From Henckelia pumila (lineage: Eukaryota > Streptophyta > Magnoliopsida > Lamiales > Gesneriaceae): a stretch of DNA of 64,000 nt. The position numbers and the translations under genes are program-made. The stretch spans positions 152,597,753 through 152,661,752 of the forward strand of contig NC_133123.1 in the NCBI RefSeq assembly GCF_033568475.1, given 5' to 3'. Numbering within the stretch: the stretch's first letter is position 1; every line of letters begins with the position of its first letter. Shown here one piece after another: positions 1-10,426 of the stretch. The notes below the pieces were generated by a model. The model saw nothing but the letters and a program-made list of their open reading frames with translations, was not told the origin of the DNA and did no database searches.

Positions 1-311
1 TTAAAAAAAGTTTTTACACAACTAAACGAATTAAATAGTTTAAAAATTGAAATGTATTGTACAGATCCGAATGCAACGTATATGTTTCGGCTCAGTAATA
101 AATATATATTCTCTCATATAGGATTCAACTGTAAAAAACTCTCTGCATATCCCAACCTCCACTTTCTTGGATTATCACTCACAGCAAAAGTCTTTCATCC
201 AAACTAATACACATTCCTACAATTTCTGCTTTCAAATACTTGAATGCTAATAACTCATTTGGCACTAAGGTCACAAGTATGGGACGATATCTCGAGCTCG
301 AGACTTGAATA
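1..311. other. 3' flank of the first NLR, no gene seen
   Basis: AT-rich sequence downstream of the stop codon of the minus-strand NLR at 312-2954. It probably holds the 3' UTR. I see no ORF, RNA gene or repeat structure. Confidence 0.5.
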
Positions 312-2954
312 CTAATCGTTCATGTACGCATAACCAAGGTCATTAACTAGAAAAGCACGGTTCCCATTCTCATGTTGCTGCTCCTGAATTCGCTTAGCCG
401 AATTCACCAACGGTTCCCGGCATTCCTGTAACTCAATGAGTTGAAGTGAATCTATTTCGCCTAATCCACAAGGAATCTCATCAATCCACGCAACATTCTT
501 GAGAATCAAGCTTTCAAGGCTTGGGAGGTGATTTTTCTCCACTTCCCACTTCACCAGATAATCTAACGAAGAGCAAAAGTACTTGAGTCTGAGAAATTGG
601 TCTTCTATCATTGTCCACTCCGATTCTCTGTTGATATCATTAGATAATATCTCAAGCACTTGAAGATCAGGAAGCGACCCGATTATGGTCATATTTTCCC
701 AAGGAAAAGGAACTCCACGTAGAGTTAACTTCTTGAGACTCATTGGAAAAGCATAATTCCATATCAAAGATGGATGATTAGGGTCATACACAAACATATA
801 ATCGTGTGGGCCGAGAGAGACTTGTAAGTCTTCGAGGTTTTGTAGACGAAAAAGATTGTCGAGATAAAAATCATCCCAAGTATCACAGTGACCATCAAAA
901 ACAACAGTCAGTTTCTTTAGATTCACAAGTGTTTCGATGGCATCTTCGGTGAATATGAAATTCATCACTATGTCAAGTGTTTGTAGATGATCACTTTTGT
1001 TGACCATTTCTAAGTCGAAGAGATTCGATAAATAACGAGGGTGGCTCATTATCAGATGCCTTAACTTGGGCATCCTCAAGATTTGATAGGGTACTAGCAA
1101 TGCTTGGCAGTTAGTTACATCAGCGATTATTGTTTCAAGATTGGGAAGTTTGGATAAAGAGGGAAGAAACTCGTTGAGGAATGGCATGTAGTCATCCAAG
1201 GCAACAGAAATGTACCTTAAATTGACGAATGTCGAGATCACTTCTGGTAATTTCCACCAAGTCACTTTGGGTGAATGCAAGATACCGAGGTGCTTGAACT
1301 TGGGAGACGAAATTGAAAGGCATCTAGTCTCGGAGAAAATCGAACGCACGCTGGAATCTAGTGTATGTAGTTCCTGAAAAGCTTCTTTGCAATGTGCACC
1401 GAGACGACGCTTTGGATTCTCTGTGGCATCATCACAGACATTTGTTTTAGATGAGATGTGATGAAGAAATCCCTCTTCTTCAGCTTTTGTTATGCAAATA
1501 TTCCTCAAGAGATCATGAATTCCGACGGCTACGAGTTTGCCATCCGGCCCTTTCTTGCTCACTAAGATCAGATTTCTGTTCACAAGATCCTCCAAATACG
1601 CCTTCCCAACTTCTTCCAAGCATTTAGGCTTGTTATTACATGGTTTAAGGAATCCCTCTGCAACCCACAACATGATTAGCTTCGAAATATCAATTTCAAA
1701 ATCTTCTGGAAAAGCTGCTATGTAGAGGAAAAACGGCTTCAATCGCAGAGGTAGCCAATCATAACTCAAACATAGTATCTTGGAGCATTGCACGGGGATT
1801 GTTGATTCTATTGAACTTATATTTCTCAAAATACTTTCCCACAATTCTTCTTTCATCATGTTTCCCGATGAAAGGATCAGTCCTGCCACGACCACAATCG
1901 TGAGCGGAAGTCCCCTGCAGTTTCTTGCAACCATCTTACCAAGCTCCATAAGGTGGAGAGGACAGGATTCTTGCCCGAAAATCTTTTCCTGAAGCAGTTT
2001 CCAACTTTGATCTTCATTCAAAATCTTCATTTGGTGGATCCGAGTATTGGAAGATCCCGCATAAACAGCAACATCTGATAGCCTCGTGGTTAACAGGATT
2101 CGACTTCCACTACCATCGTCCGGAAATAGCATCTTCAAATCATCCCAAGCCTTGCTACTCCATATATCATCAATCACAACCAGATACCGCCTACCCAAGA
2201 GAGTTTGGTACACTCGTTTTGCCATTTGGGCTTCGCTCTCATTGGATTGTTGATTACCATTAGTGGAGTATTTCTTCAAGGATTGAAGAAGCTTTAAAAG
2301 AGTATCTCCTTTTTCATACTCTGCAGACAATGTAGCCCAAGCATAGATGTCAAAATCCTGAGCTCGGAGTGAATCCTCGTAAGCTCTTCTAGCTAGAGTC
2401 GTCTTCCCGATCCCTCCCATCCCAACAATCGGGATGATTTGGAGTTTAGACGAATCTTCATACATACATTCTTTGATGGCATCCAAGTCATCATCAAATT
2501 CCACGACCTTGCTTTCGGTTACTTGGGCTCTGTATGAATGATGTATAGTGCGAGAAGAATGAGTTCTTGATTGGAGATCTTCTGTTGTGTCTTCTTTCTT
2601 CATGATCTCCATTGCCTCTTCCCAGATAAAATCAATCCTTTCAAACGCCATGTCCAAACATTGATCACAATTATTAGCCTCCGAAGAACTCCACTCATCA
2701 TGGGTTCTTGATACCAAACAAAGATACGAATCCATGAAATCCTGCGCTTCATGCGCAGCATTTCTGATTTCATTTCCCACACGATCGTGCGTTCCTCGAT
2801 GCTTCTCCGAATAATCTTCGAGGAAAGTGATGATGGAATCAACTTTTTCTTGCAGGGAAACGATTCTTTGTTTGTGAATTAAGGGATCAAGATTCAAAAT
2901 CTGGTGGATTGATCGAGCAAATGAGAGAAGCGCAGCATAAGCAGTAGTTGCCAT
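312..2954 (-). CDS. CC-NB-ARC-LRR immune receptor (R1-like), copy 1
   Basis: Single-exon NLR of 880 codons, an intracellular receptor expected to detect pathogen effectors and trigger cell death. The N-terminal Rx-type coiled coil carries an EDVID-like block (EAQDFMDSY) near residue 70. The NB-ARC has a P-loop GMGGIGKTT near 178-186, kinase-2 YLVVIDDIW near 257-265, RNBS-B SRILLTTR, and GLPL near 348. The RNBS-D-like FLYIAAFPEDFEI follows near 415. The MHD position reads IHD (near 479), as in the other three copies. Degenerate LRRs fill the last ~350 residues. The frame extends 16 codons upstream (to 3002), but the start used here (MATTAYAALLS) sits in a CCATGGC context and is shared by all four paralogues. 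Closest to the potato R1/late-blight NLR family. The frame is intact, so probably functional. Confidence 0.93.
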   Translation of the reverse strand: MATTAYAALLSFARSIHQILNLDPLIHKQRIVSLQEKVDSIITFLEDYSEKHRGTHDRVGNEIRNAAHEAQDFMDSYLCLVSRTHDEWSSSEANNCDQCLDMAFERIDFIWEEAMEIMKKEDTTEDLQSRTHSSRTIHHSYRAQVTESKVVEFDDDLDAIKECMYEDSSKLQIIPIVGMGGIGKTTLARRAYEDSLRAQDFDIYAWATLSAEYEKGDTLLKLLQSLKKYSTNGNQQSNESEAQMAKRVYQTLLGRRYLVVIDDIWSSKAWDDLKMLFPDDGSGSRILLTTRLSDVAVYAGSSNTRIHQMKILNEDQSWKLLQEKIFGQESCPLHLMELGKMVARNCRGLPLTIVVVAGLILSSGNMMKEELWESILRNISSIESTIPVQCSKILCLSYDWLPLRLKPFFLYIAAFPEDFEIDISKLIMLWVAEGFLKPCNNKPKCLEEVGKAYLEDLVNRNLILVSKKGPDGKLVAVGIHDLLRNICITKAEEEGFLHHISSKTNVCDDATENPKRRLGAHCKEAFQELHTLDSSVRSIFSETRCLSISSPKFKHLGILHSPKVTWWKLPEVISTFVNLRYISVALDDYMPFLNEFLPSLSKLPNLETIIADVTNCQALLVPYQILRMPKLRHLIMSHPRYLSNLFDLEMVNKSDHLQTLDIVMNFIFTEDAIETLVNLKKLTVVFDGHCDTWDDFYLDNLFRLQNLEDLQVSLGPHDYMFVYDPNHPSLIWNYAFPMSLKKLTLRGVPFPWENMTIIGSLPDLQVLEILSNDINRESEWTMIEDQFLRLKYFCSSLDYLVKWEVEKNHLPSLESLILKNVAWIDEIPCGLGEIDSLQLIELQECREPLVNSAKRIQEQQHENGNRAFLVNDLGYAYMND

Positions 2955-3002
2955 GGGAGACAAATTAAGATAATGGACTAATTTGAAACGAGAGAGACAC
3001 AA

Positions 3003-4546
3003 CTTTGTATTATAATGTTATGTTAAAGTTGACCAACTATATATTTGTTTAATAAATCATCTAATTTAATTTGCAAGTGAGATACAGCTAGCTGAGGCAT
3101 GGCAACGAGATATGCATTAAATTGTATTATTAGTTAATAAACTTTTAAATGGGATACTTTTTTATAGTTTAACTTTTTTAAAATAAGTTTTTTTTATATA
3201 ATTTAAATCATTTTATTCACACTCCATCGTGGAACATTTGTAATTGGGCACTCGAAGAAATTAGTGTAGCGGTCATGGTCATGGAACTTAAATCATGATT
3301 ATGTCGCTTTATTATGGTAATTTTACTAATTTAGGTCATTAATCTAAAATTAAACTATCAATTAAAAAATTAAAAAGGAATTAGAATTTAATATATTCTA
3401 TCGCCTATCTAAAACTATCAATAAAGTGCAAAGTTTAATAATTATAACTATAATTTGCAACTTTATTCCTTCTATTATACACTATTCTAGGTAGAACTAA
3501 ATAAATATAGGGATACAAATGTAAATGTGATATGTTTAAGTTATGGCATAAACGTAAATATATAAAGATAATTATGATAGTAAATATTGTAAATATTGCT
3601 CACTAACCATTCAGGCTTACTAATTGCACATTAATTGCATTTAGATATTATGCTTGTATTATTATTATTAGTTTAACATATTTTCTGTAATTATTTATTT
3701 TTTAATACAACTAATTATTATTACTTAGTGATTAATTAATTAATTAATTGGTTATCTAACAATATTTTAAATTGGATGGTTTTATAGTTTAAATTTTTTA
3801 AATAAGTTTTTATCTTATGTAAAATATTTTATTTTAATAAGTTTTTACAAATGTAAATCATTTTTTTTAAGGGAAAATGTAAATCATTTTATTCACAATG
3901 CATATGGACAATTTCAATCGGTAGAGTATTTGTAATGGCACTCGAAGAAATTAATGTAACAGTCATAGAACTTAAATCATGATTATTACCCTTTATTATG
4001 GTAATTCAGGTCATTAATCTAAACATAAAATATCAATTAAAAATTAGAAAATAATTAGAATTTAAGTGAGGAAAAAATTAATATAGACTAGAATTTTTCA
4101 TTCATATTTAAATATTTATCTGAGAGTGCTATTATTATATCATTCGATTTGAGCTATTTCAGACATTAGAGAACTCCTCCAATGTTAGCAGTTGGCACCT
4201 AAATAATATCAGTGGTATGAACCAAAGAAAACCCAATTAAAGCCCAAAACACATAATTTTGACGCAAGACAGAAACCCAAGGAACCAGAATTCAAACCAT
4301 GACAAAAACATTTAGTTCTTGCAACAATGCACGCTGAAAATAGAAACATGATAAAAATAAAATAAAATTGGGACGCGGTCTACAGTTCGAGACACAATTG
4401 TAACACACACACTGTAAAATTGATTCAGTGGCACATCAATTAACTCAGTGCATACCCTATCCTCTGCTTTATTGGATATTTATCAGTGGAGGAAAAATAT
4501 GTAATCCAAACTATACAAATTCTTACAGTTTCTGCTTCCAAATACT
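3003..4546. other. Intergenic DNA between NLR copies 1 and 2, with an internal direct duplication
   Basis: AT-rich spacer without a supportable gene. Two diverged copies of one segment are visible at about 3147-3391 and 3763-4065. Both run through a run of T, 'aaatcattttattcaca', 'gcactcgaagaaatta', 'cttaaatcatgatta' and 'ggtcattaatct' in the same order. The spacer has therefore been locally duplicated, perhaps during the tandem duplication that made the NLR pair. Confidence 0.55.
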
Positions 4547-7189
4547 TCAAGCAAAATTTTTCATATACTCGTGATTAATGACATTAACTTGAAAAACATC
4601 ATTCCCATTTTCATGTTGCTGCTCCCGAATTTGCTTGGCCGAATTCACTAACGATTCCCGACAGTCTTCTAACTCAATAAGTTGAAGTGAATCTATTTCT
4701 CCTAATCCACGAGGAATCTCATCAATCCACTTCACGCGTTTGAGGATCAAGGTTTCGAGGCTTGGGAAGTGATCTTTTTCCATTTCCCAGTTTACCAAAT
4801 GATCTAACGTTGAACAAAAGTACTTGAGTTGGAGAAATTGGTCTTCTAACATACTCCACTCCGATTCTCTGTTGATATCATTATCTAATATCTCGAGCAC
4901 TTGAAGATTAGGGAGTGACCCGATTATGGCCATATTTTCCCAAGGAAAAGGAACTCCATGCAGAGTTAACTTCTTGAGACTCATTGGAAAAGCATAGTTC
5001 CATATCAAAGATGGATCATGAGGAGTGTCAGTCACAATGAAGTAATTGGATAGACCGAGAGAGACTTGTAATTCTTCGAGGTTTTGTAGACGACAAAGAT
5101 TGTTGAGATTAAAATCATCCCAATTATCACCCAACTCAGCAAAAACGACCGTCAATTTCTTTAGATTCACAAGTGTTTTGATGGCATCTTCGGTAAACAT
5201 GAAATTGATCACTATTTCAAGTGTTTGTAGATCACTTTTGTTGATGATTCCTATGTTAGAGGGATCCGATAAATGAAAGGGGTTGTTCATTATCAGATGC
5301 CTTAACTTGGGAATCCTCAAAATTTGATTGGGTACTTCCAGTTCTAAGCCCCAATTTACATCAGCAATTATAGTCTCCAGATTGGGAAGTTTGGATAATG
5401 AGGCAAGAAACCTATCGGGCCATGTCATATAATTGTCGTCTAAGGTAAAGCAAATGTACCTTAAATTGACGAATGTTGAGATTACTTCTGGTAAATTCCA
5501 CCAAGTCACTTTGGGTGAATTCAAGATACTGAGGCGCCTAAAATTCGGAGGTAACGTTGCAAAGAGTCTTGCCTCGGAGAAAATCGAACGCACGCTTGAA
5601 TCTTGTGTGTGTAGTTCCTGAAAAGCCAATGTGGAATGTGCATAAAGACGACGCTTTGGGTTCTCTATTGCATCACCACAGGCATCAATACTTTTGAAAG
5701 ACAAATGATGAAGAAATCCCTCTTCTTCAGCTTTTGTTATACAAATTTTCCTCAAGACATCATGAATTCCGACAGCTTCGAGTTTCCCATCAGGCCCTTT
5801 CTCACTCACTAAGATCAGATTTCTATGCACAAGATCCTCCAAATATCCCTTACCCACTTCTTCCAAGCATTTAAACTCATCACTTGGTTTAAGGAATCCC
5901 TCTGCAACCCACAACATGATTAGACTAGAAATATCAATATCGAAATCTTCCGGAAAAGCTGCTATGTATAAGAAACATGGCTTTAGTCTCAGAGGTAACC
6001 AATCGTAACTCAAACTTAGTATATTTGAGCATTGCACATTGATTGTGGATTCTGTTGAGCTTATATTTCCCAAAACACTTTCCCAAAATTCTTCTTTCAT
6101 CATGTTTCCCGAAGAAAGGATCAGTCCTGCGACAACCACAATCGTGAGAGGAAGTCCCCTGCAGTTTCTTGCGACCTTCTTACCGAGTCCCACCAGGTGG
6201 AGAGGACAGGATTCATGCCCGAAAATCTTTTCCTCAAGTAGTTTCCAACTTTGATCTTCGTTCAAAAACTTCATTTGGTGAAAACTAGTACTAGAACACC
6301 CCGCATAAACAGCAACATCAGATATCCTCGTGGTTAGCAAGATTCGACTTCCATTGTCATCATCTGGAAATATCATCTTCAAATCATCCCAAGCCTTGCT
6401 ACTCCATATATCATCAATCACAATCAGATACCGCCTACCCACGAGAGTTTGGTACACTCGTTTTGCCAATTGGGCTTCGCACTCACCGGAATATTGTTGA
6501 TTAGCATCAGTGGTGTATTTCTTCAAGGATCGAAGAAGCTCCGAAAGAGTACCTCTTCTTTGGTACTCTCCGGACAATGTAGCCCAAGCATAGATGTCAA
6601 TATACTGAGCACGGAGTGAATCCTCGTAAGCTCTTCTAGCTAGAGTCGTCTTCCCAATTCCTCCCATCCCAACAATCGGAATAACTTGGAGTTTAGACGA
6701 ATCTTCATACATAAGTTCGTTGATAGCATCCAAGTCATCATCAAATTCCACAACTTTGCTTTCAGTGACTTGGGCTCTGTATGAATGATGTATAGCGCGA
6801 GTTCTTGATCGGAGATCTTCAGTTGTGTCTTCTTTCTCCATGATCTCCATTGCCTCTTCCCAGATAAAATTAATCCTTTCAAACGCCATGGCTAAACATC
6901 GATCACAATTATTAGCCTCCGAAGAACTCCACTCATCATGGGTTCTTGATACCAAACACAGATACGAATCCATGAAATCTTGGGCTTCATTTGCAGCATT
7001 TCTGATTTCATTTCCCACACGATCGTGTGTTCCGCGATGCTTCTCCGAATAATCTTCGAGGAAAGTGATGACGGAATCAACTTTTTCTTGAAGGGAAACG
7101 ATTCTTTCTTTGTGAATTAAGGGATCAAGATCCAAAATCTGGTGGATTGATCGAGCAAGTGAGAGAAGAGCAGCATAAGGAGTTGCCAT
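4547..7189 (-). CDS. CC-NB-ARC-LRR immune receptor (R1-like), copy 2
   Basis: Single-exon NLR, head-to-tail paralogue of the copy at 312-2954 and very similar to it along the whole length. From MATPYAALLS it has 880 codons. It shows the EAQDFMDSY block, P-loop GMGGIGKTT, kinase-2 YLIVIDDIW, SRILLTTR, GLPL and IHD in place of MHD, then LRRs. The frame is open 19 codons further upstream (to 7246), but conservation among paralogues and the CCATGGC context favour 7189. Most visible differences from copy 1 are in the linker after the coiled coil and in the LRRs, as expected for receptors diversifying in recognition. No disabling mutation is seen. Confidence 0.93.
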   Translation of the reverse strand: MATPYAALLSLARSIHQILDLDPLIHKERIVSLQEKVDSVITFLEDYSEKHRGTHDRVGNEIRNAANEAQDFMDSYLCLVSRTHDEWSSSEANNCDRCLAMAFERINFIWEEAMEIMEKEDTTEDLRSRTRAIHHSYRAQVTESKVVEFDDDLDAINELMYEDSSKLQVIPIVGMGGIGKTTLARRAYEDSLRAQYIDIYAWATLSGEYQRRGTLSELLRSLKKYTTDANQQYSGECEAQLAKRVYQTLVGRRYLIVIDDIWSSKAWDDLKMIFPDDDNGSRILLTTRISDVAVYAGCSSTSFHQMKFLNEDQSWKLLEEKIFGHESCPLHLVGLGKKVARNCRGLPLTIVVVAGLILSSGNMMKEEFWESVLGNISSTESTINVQCSNILSLSYDWLPLRLKPCFLYIAAFPEDFDIDISSLIMLWVAEGFLKPSDEFKCLEEVGKGYLEDLVHRNLILVSEKGPDGKLEAVGIHDVLRKICITKAEEEGFLHHLSFKSIDACGDAIENPKRRLYAHSTLAFQELHTQDSSVRSIFSEARLFATLPPNFRRLSILNSPKVTWWNLPEVISTFVNLRYICFTLDDNYMTWPDRFLASLSKLPNLETIIADVNWGLELEVPNQILRIPKLRHLIMNNPFHLSDPSNIGIINKSDLQTLEIVINFMFTEDAIKTLVNLKKLTVVFAELGDNWDDFNLNNLCRLQNLEELQVSLGLSNYFIVTDTPHDPSLIWNYAFPMSLKKLTLHGVPFPWENMAIIGSLPNLQVLEILDNDINRESEWSMLEDQFLQLKYFCSTLDHLVNWEMEKDHFPSLETLILKRVKWIDEIPRGLGEIDSLQLIELEDCRESLVNSAKQIREQQHENGNDVFQVNVINHEYMKNFA

Positions 7190-7395
7190 GGGAGACATAG
7201 ATGGATTGAAAGGAGAGAGGGAACGATGTATTATAGCCAGTATCAAAAGTCAAACCAAAAAGGCTTTTCGGCGTGCCTCGGATAAATCCGTATATCTTTG
7301 TGTAACAGGCTAATCCAAGAATGTGTTTTTTTAGTTTATAAAGTATTTGGATGGTCATTTAAGTGTTTAAAAAGCATTTTTTTAAGTCAAATTTA
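7190..7395. other. Upstream region of NLR copy 2
   Basis: Upstream sequence of the minus-strand NLR, expected to contain its promoter and 5' UTR. No convincing TATA element could be assigned, and no other gene is seen. Confidence 0.4.
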
Positions 7396-7501
7396 GGTAG
7401 TGTTTGTAACATCTAAAAATAAGTGATTATATAGATTTTTTTAACAAATTTGTTAACATAATCTCTATAATCACTTAATTTTAGAGATTGCAAACACTAC
7501 C
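7396..7501. mobile_element. Tourist/Harbinger-like MITE, near-complete foldback
   Basis: A 106-bp inverted repeat beginning GGTAGTGTTTG and ending CAAACACTACC, palindromic almost to its centre (TAACAAATTTGTTA). It is flanked by the direct repeat TTA at 7393-7395 and 7502-7504. Terminal inverted repeats with a TTA duplication are typical of Tourist-like MITEs mobilised by PIF/Harbinger transposases. Confidence 0.75.
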
Positions 7502-7761
7502 TTAGAGCTTTTTCAAAAACCAAAAATTAAAACTTAAAAATCATTTTTGAAAAAAATCTTTGAAATCCAAACGGACTCAGATATCTTGTATGAAAGTTGA
7601 TCAACTATTATTTGTGTAATAAATCATTTAATGAAACAGCTAACCGAGACATGACAACGAGATGTGCAATAAATTGTGTTCATATAGTTTTGAGACATTT
7701 GACTAGGTAAATGTCCACACGGTCATGGCATTTTATACTCCATACTCTCTGTATTTTTATA

Positions 7762-8022
7762 CTCCCTCTGTTTCAATTATATAGTTCACGTTTCCTTTTT
7801 TGTTTGTCCCAAATATATAGTCATATACCATATTTAGTAATATTTTTTTACGCTCCTTTACTAATATACCCCTATTAACTACACATTAAAAATTGTGCAA
7901 TCATTTTTTAATACATTAAATAGGGATAAAATAGAAAGTTTGTATAAAATTTACTTTCCCAATAATTTTTTCTTAATCTGTGTGAAAAAAAATATAGGAC
8001 TATGTATTTGAGACGGAGGGAG
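7762..8022. mobile_element. Stowaway MITE
   Basis: A 261-bp element with terminal CTCCCTCTGTTTCA and the complementary end GAGACGGAGGGAG, the hallmark Stowaway terminus. It is flanked by TA at 7760-7761 and 8023-8024, the Tc1/mariner target. The interior is AT-rich and non-coding. Confidence 0.88.
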
Positions 8023-8725
8023 TATTAGATCTTGCACAAAACAAATAAGTCTGTTCAAATGTTCTCTTGAGAAAATGCATCGGAGCAAGTATAGATCGAG
8101 CAATGTCCACACAAGTCAATGATAAGACTAAAATAATCCTCAAAGTTTTATTTAGCGGAAAATCTTAGGTCGTGCTTGTCTGCTTGGATTGATTCATTTG
8201 ACATGTAAAAACACCGAAAAGATTTGAATGGTATTTCAATTTTGTCCAATCAAACAAGTAAATAAATTTGAAATCAATTCAATGAATTTGAAATCCTTCT
8301 TCTCATATCTGAGCACGAGCGTAAAGATTCGATGTCATTGCATTACACAAATAGGCGAACACTAGCAATACATGCACCATCAGACCAAACCAAAACTCAA
8401 AAATATGTTCAAGCGGAGTTTTTCCCAGCTTAAAACTAATATGTGTTTGTATATTTAACGGATTAAAAATCACTGTTTTTTTTTAGAAAAAAGTAACAGT
8501 TAGATTAATTCTCACTCATTTTCGTCCATTAATATAAAGAATGGATCCGAAACTGTATATGTCACCAGCCCGAGAGGCAAGTGTTAGCCATTCTGGAAAG
8601 AAGCAAAAATTCAAGATGCGAGAATAACAGAATAAAGGACAAAGGTTTATGATGAGATAAACACAATGACCATTTAGTCATATCTCCCATGAAAAGTCAA
8701 AAACATTCAAATGAATAAAGATACA
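8023..8725. other. Intergenic sequence, no gene seen
   Basis: AT-rich sequence between the Stowaway element and the pseudogene that ends at 8726. The part nearest the pseudogene may be its former 3' UTR. No reading frame could be supported. Confidence 0.4.
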
Positions 8726-9067
8726 TCAAGAAGACCGTGACGCGGATATCTTGAGGCATTCACTCTGACACCTTCGGAGGCAAACATCGTTCCAATTAGG
8801 CACTTGATGTTGGTTGATGCAAACAGTTCGAGCACAAGCATCGGAGCAAGCATCCAGTTAAGAAACTCCACATACCGTGACACAAGTATCAGGGATTGGA
8901 TCCTTGGAGAATGCTCCAACTTTCTTCAACATTCTCTTCGATGTGCAAACTCTCTCACACACAAAAATGTCATCCACCGTCTTCTCCCTGCCTCTAGCGC
9001 TTTTGATTCTCTGTTCGTCAGCATGTCTTGCCTTCATTCTAATGTTGGAAATATTAATGAATGAATT

Positions 9068-9968
9068 ACAATTGAAATGGGCTTGAAAGGTTGTTTGTAA
9101 AAGCCTTGTCCAAAGTGTTACAAAATTCAAAATTTTGGTGAAATAAATTGGAGGGAAATGGGGAAATGGTAGTCCCACATTGGAACAACTCCAATTTGTT
9201 GTTCACCTTAATTAGTCCAACATTGGACTATGAGATTGGGCCCTTAGGGCACCGAATGTTTTGTAAAGGGGCAAGACGCTAGTCGATGCAACAAACACGC
9301 GCGCGGCCGGCCGACGTGGTGTGGTGTGGTCTTTTGATCCGATTATTCTTTTTGAATAAAATTTATTTAAAATAATATTTTATTATTTTATTGAGTATGC
9401 CCGAGCGGTAAATTATTACCGCGCGGGCGCAGCACCTCACCATGCGAGACAGTGAGTTCAAAACGGCTTGCCGGAGCGGTACAAAATTGCCGCGCGAGCG
9501 CGGTACCAAAATGGCGAGGCAGTATGTTGGCTTAAAGTTGGGCTACCGCCCGAGCGCACATTCTGCAGAATGAACAGTCACGACTGTTTCTGGCATTTTT
9601 CTGTCATGGGTTGCATCCTTACGCCTTCAAACGTGTTGTTTCGTGTATAAGATTATATATATGGTGGTTATAACATAGAAAACATATATTGAAACATCTG
9701 ATAACATACATTTCAGATTTTCTGATTCTAAAAATCTCTCCCTCACTTTCTCAAAGAAAAGTAAAAGCATATTCTCGTTCGTTGAAGTTCGTGATATTTG
9801 CTGTGCTGCTATATCACGATCGAAAGTCGTTGTATCTTAGAGACGATTGCCGATAACGTTTAGCACTTGGAACGGGCAATTTCGTCTTGCGGATAGAAAG
9901 TTTCTCTCGCCTCGACTGTGTTCATTATTGTCGCTGTTATTGTTGCTGCTGTTTAAATAAGGTTTTCA
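9068..9968 (+). mobile_element. Probable solo LTR (Ty1/copia-like) between the pseudogene exons
   Basis: A ~901-bp insertion bounded by the direct repeat GAATT (9063-9067 and 9969-9973). The right end is TTTTCA; the left end (ACAATTG) is not a canonical TG, so the exact left boundary is uncertain by a few bases. The body reads like a plant copia LTR: 'cccacattgg' blocks near the start, a TATA-like stretch near 9645-9662, and a following leader. No internal region or primer site follows, hence solo LTR. It contains a GC-rich inverted-repeat cassette (9395-9560). Confidence 0.58.
9395..9560. repeat. GC-rich inverted-repeat cassette in the solo LTR
   Basis: Three related modules rich in CCGAGCGG and CCGCGCG. 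The first contains the perfect stem GCGGTAA/TTACCGC with a 4-base loop. The second pairs GCGGTAC-type and GCGCGGTACC-type arms. The third is a half copy, CTACCGCCCGAGCGC. It contrasts sharply with the surrounding AT-rich DNA. Confidence 0.6.
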
Positions 9969-10062
9969 GAATTCGAAATACACCCTTATAACATCTAAAT
10001 GCTTGACCCGCAATCAAGACGGGAACAGCTGCTCCAAGCAAGGACCACCACACCTCAACCAT

Positions 10063-10387
10063 TGCTGCTAAACTAAGTCGGCCTTTCTTTGCTCCTTAAT
10101 TCCCAATGAGGCTCTTGATTCAAAAGAAACAGATTATTTCCAGCTCTACAAGTTCCTATCAAGATCAAAGAACACAGTATTTAAAAAATGTATCATAACA
10201 TAATCATTCCCAAGAGAGAGTGAGAAAGGCAGAGGAGCTGAGACAAGATTCATCCTAGAAACCAGATAATACCAACAAGAAATATAAAATCAAACGAAGC
10301 ATGCTGGCATATGGTAACATCTTGTACTCTGGTAAATTACTCGAAGAACAATTCCAAAACGGATAGTAACTGAACATAAAACAAAAC

Positions 10388-10426
<39 letters not shown>

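Larger units (their letters stand above)
8726..10062 (-). pseudogene. Broken copy of a conserved small Cys-rich plant protein gene
   Basis: Exon 1 (ATG at 10062, to about 9990) reads MVEVWWSLLGAAVP, then a short hydrophobic stretch to GQAF. Exon 2 (from about 9044 down) begins MKARHADEQRIKSARGREK. It continues through a Cys-rich domain with paired cysteines (FVCERVC, CVTVC, ACSDAC, VCLRRCQSEC) to a stop at 8726-8728. I recognise the overall layout as a conserved, uncharacterised small plant protein. An in-frame TAA at 8858-8860 falls between CGVS and LDAC, cutting off the last ~43 residues. No GT donor lies at the phase exon 2 needs. A ~900-bp LTR-like insertion (9068-9968) separates the exons. 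The rest is well preserved, so the decay looks recent. Confidence 0.72.

Noticed and set aside
8804-9086. Plus-strand ORFs opposite the Cys-rich pseudogene
   Set aside because: They are antisense shadows of the minus-strand exon, which alone shows conserved cysteine motifs.
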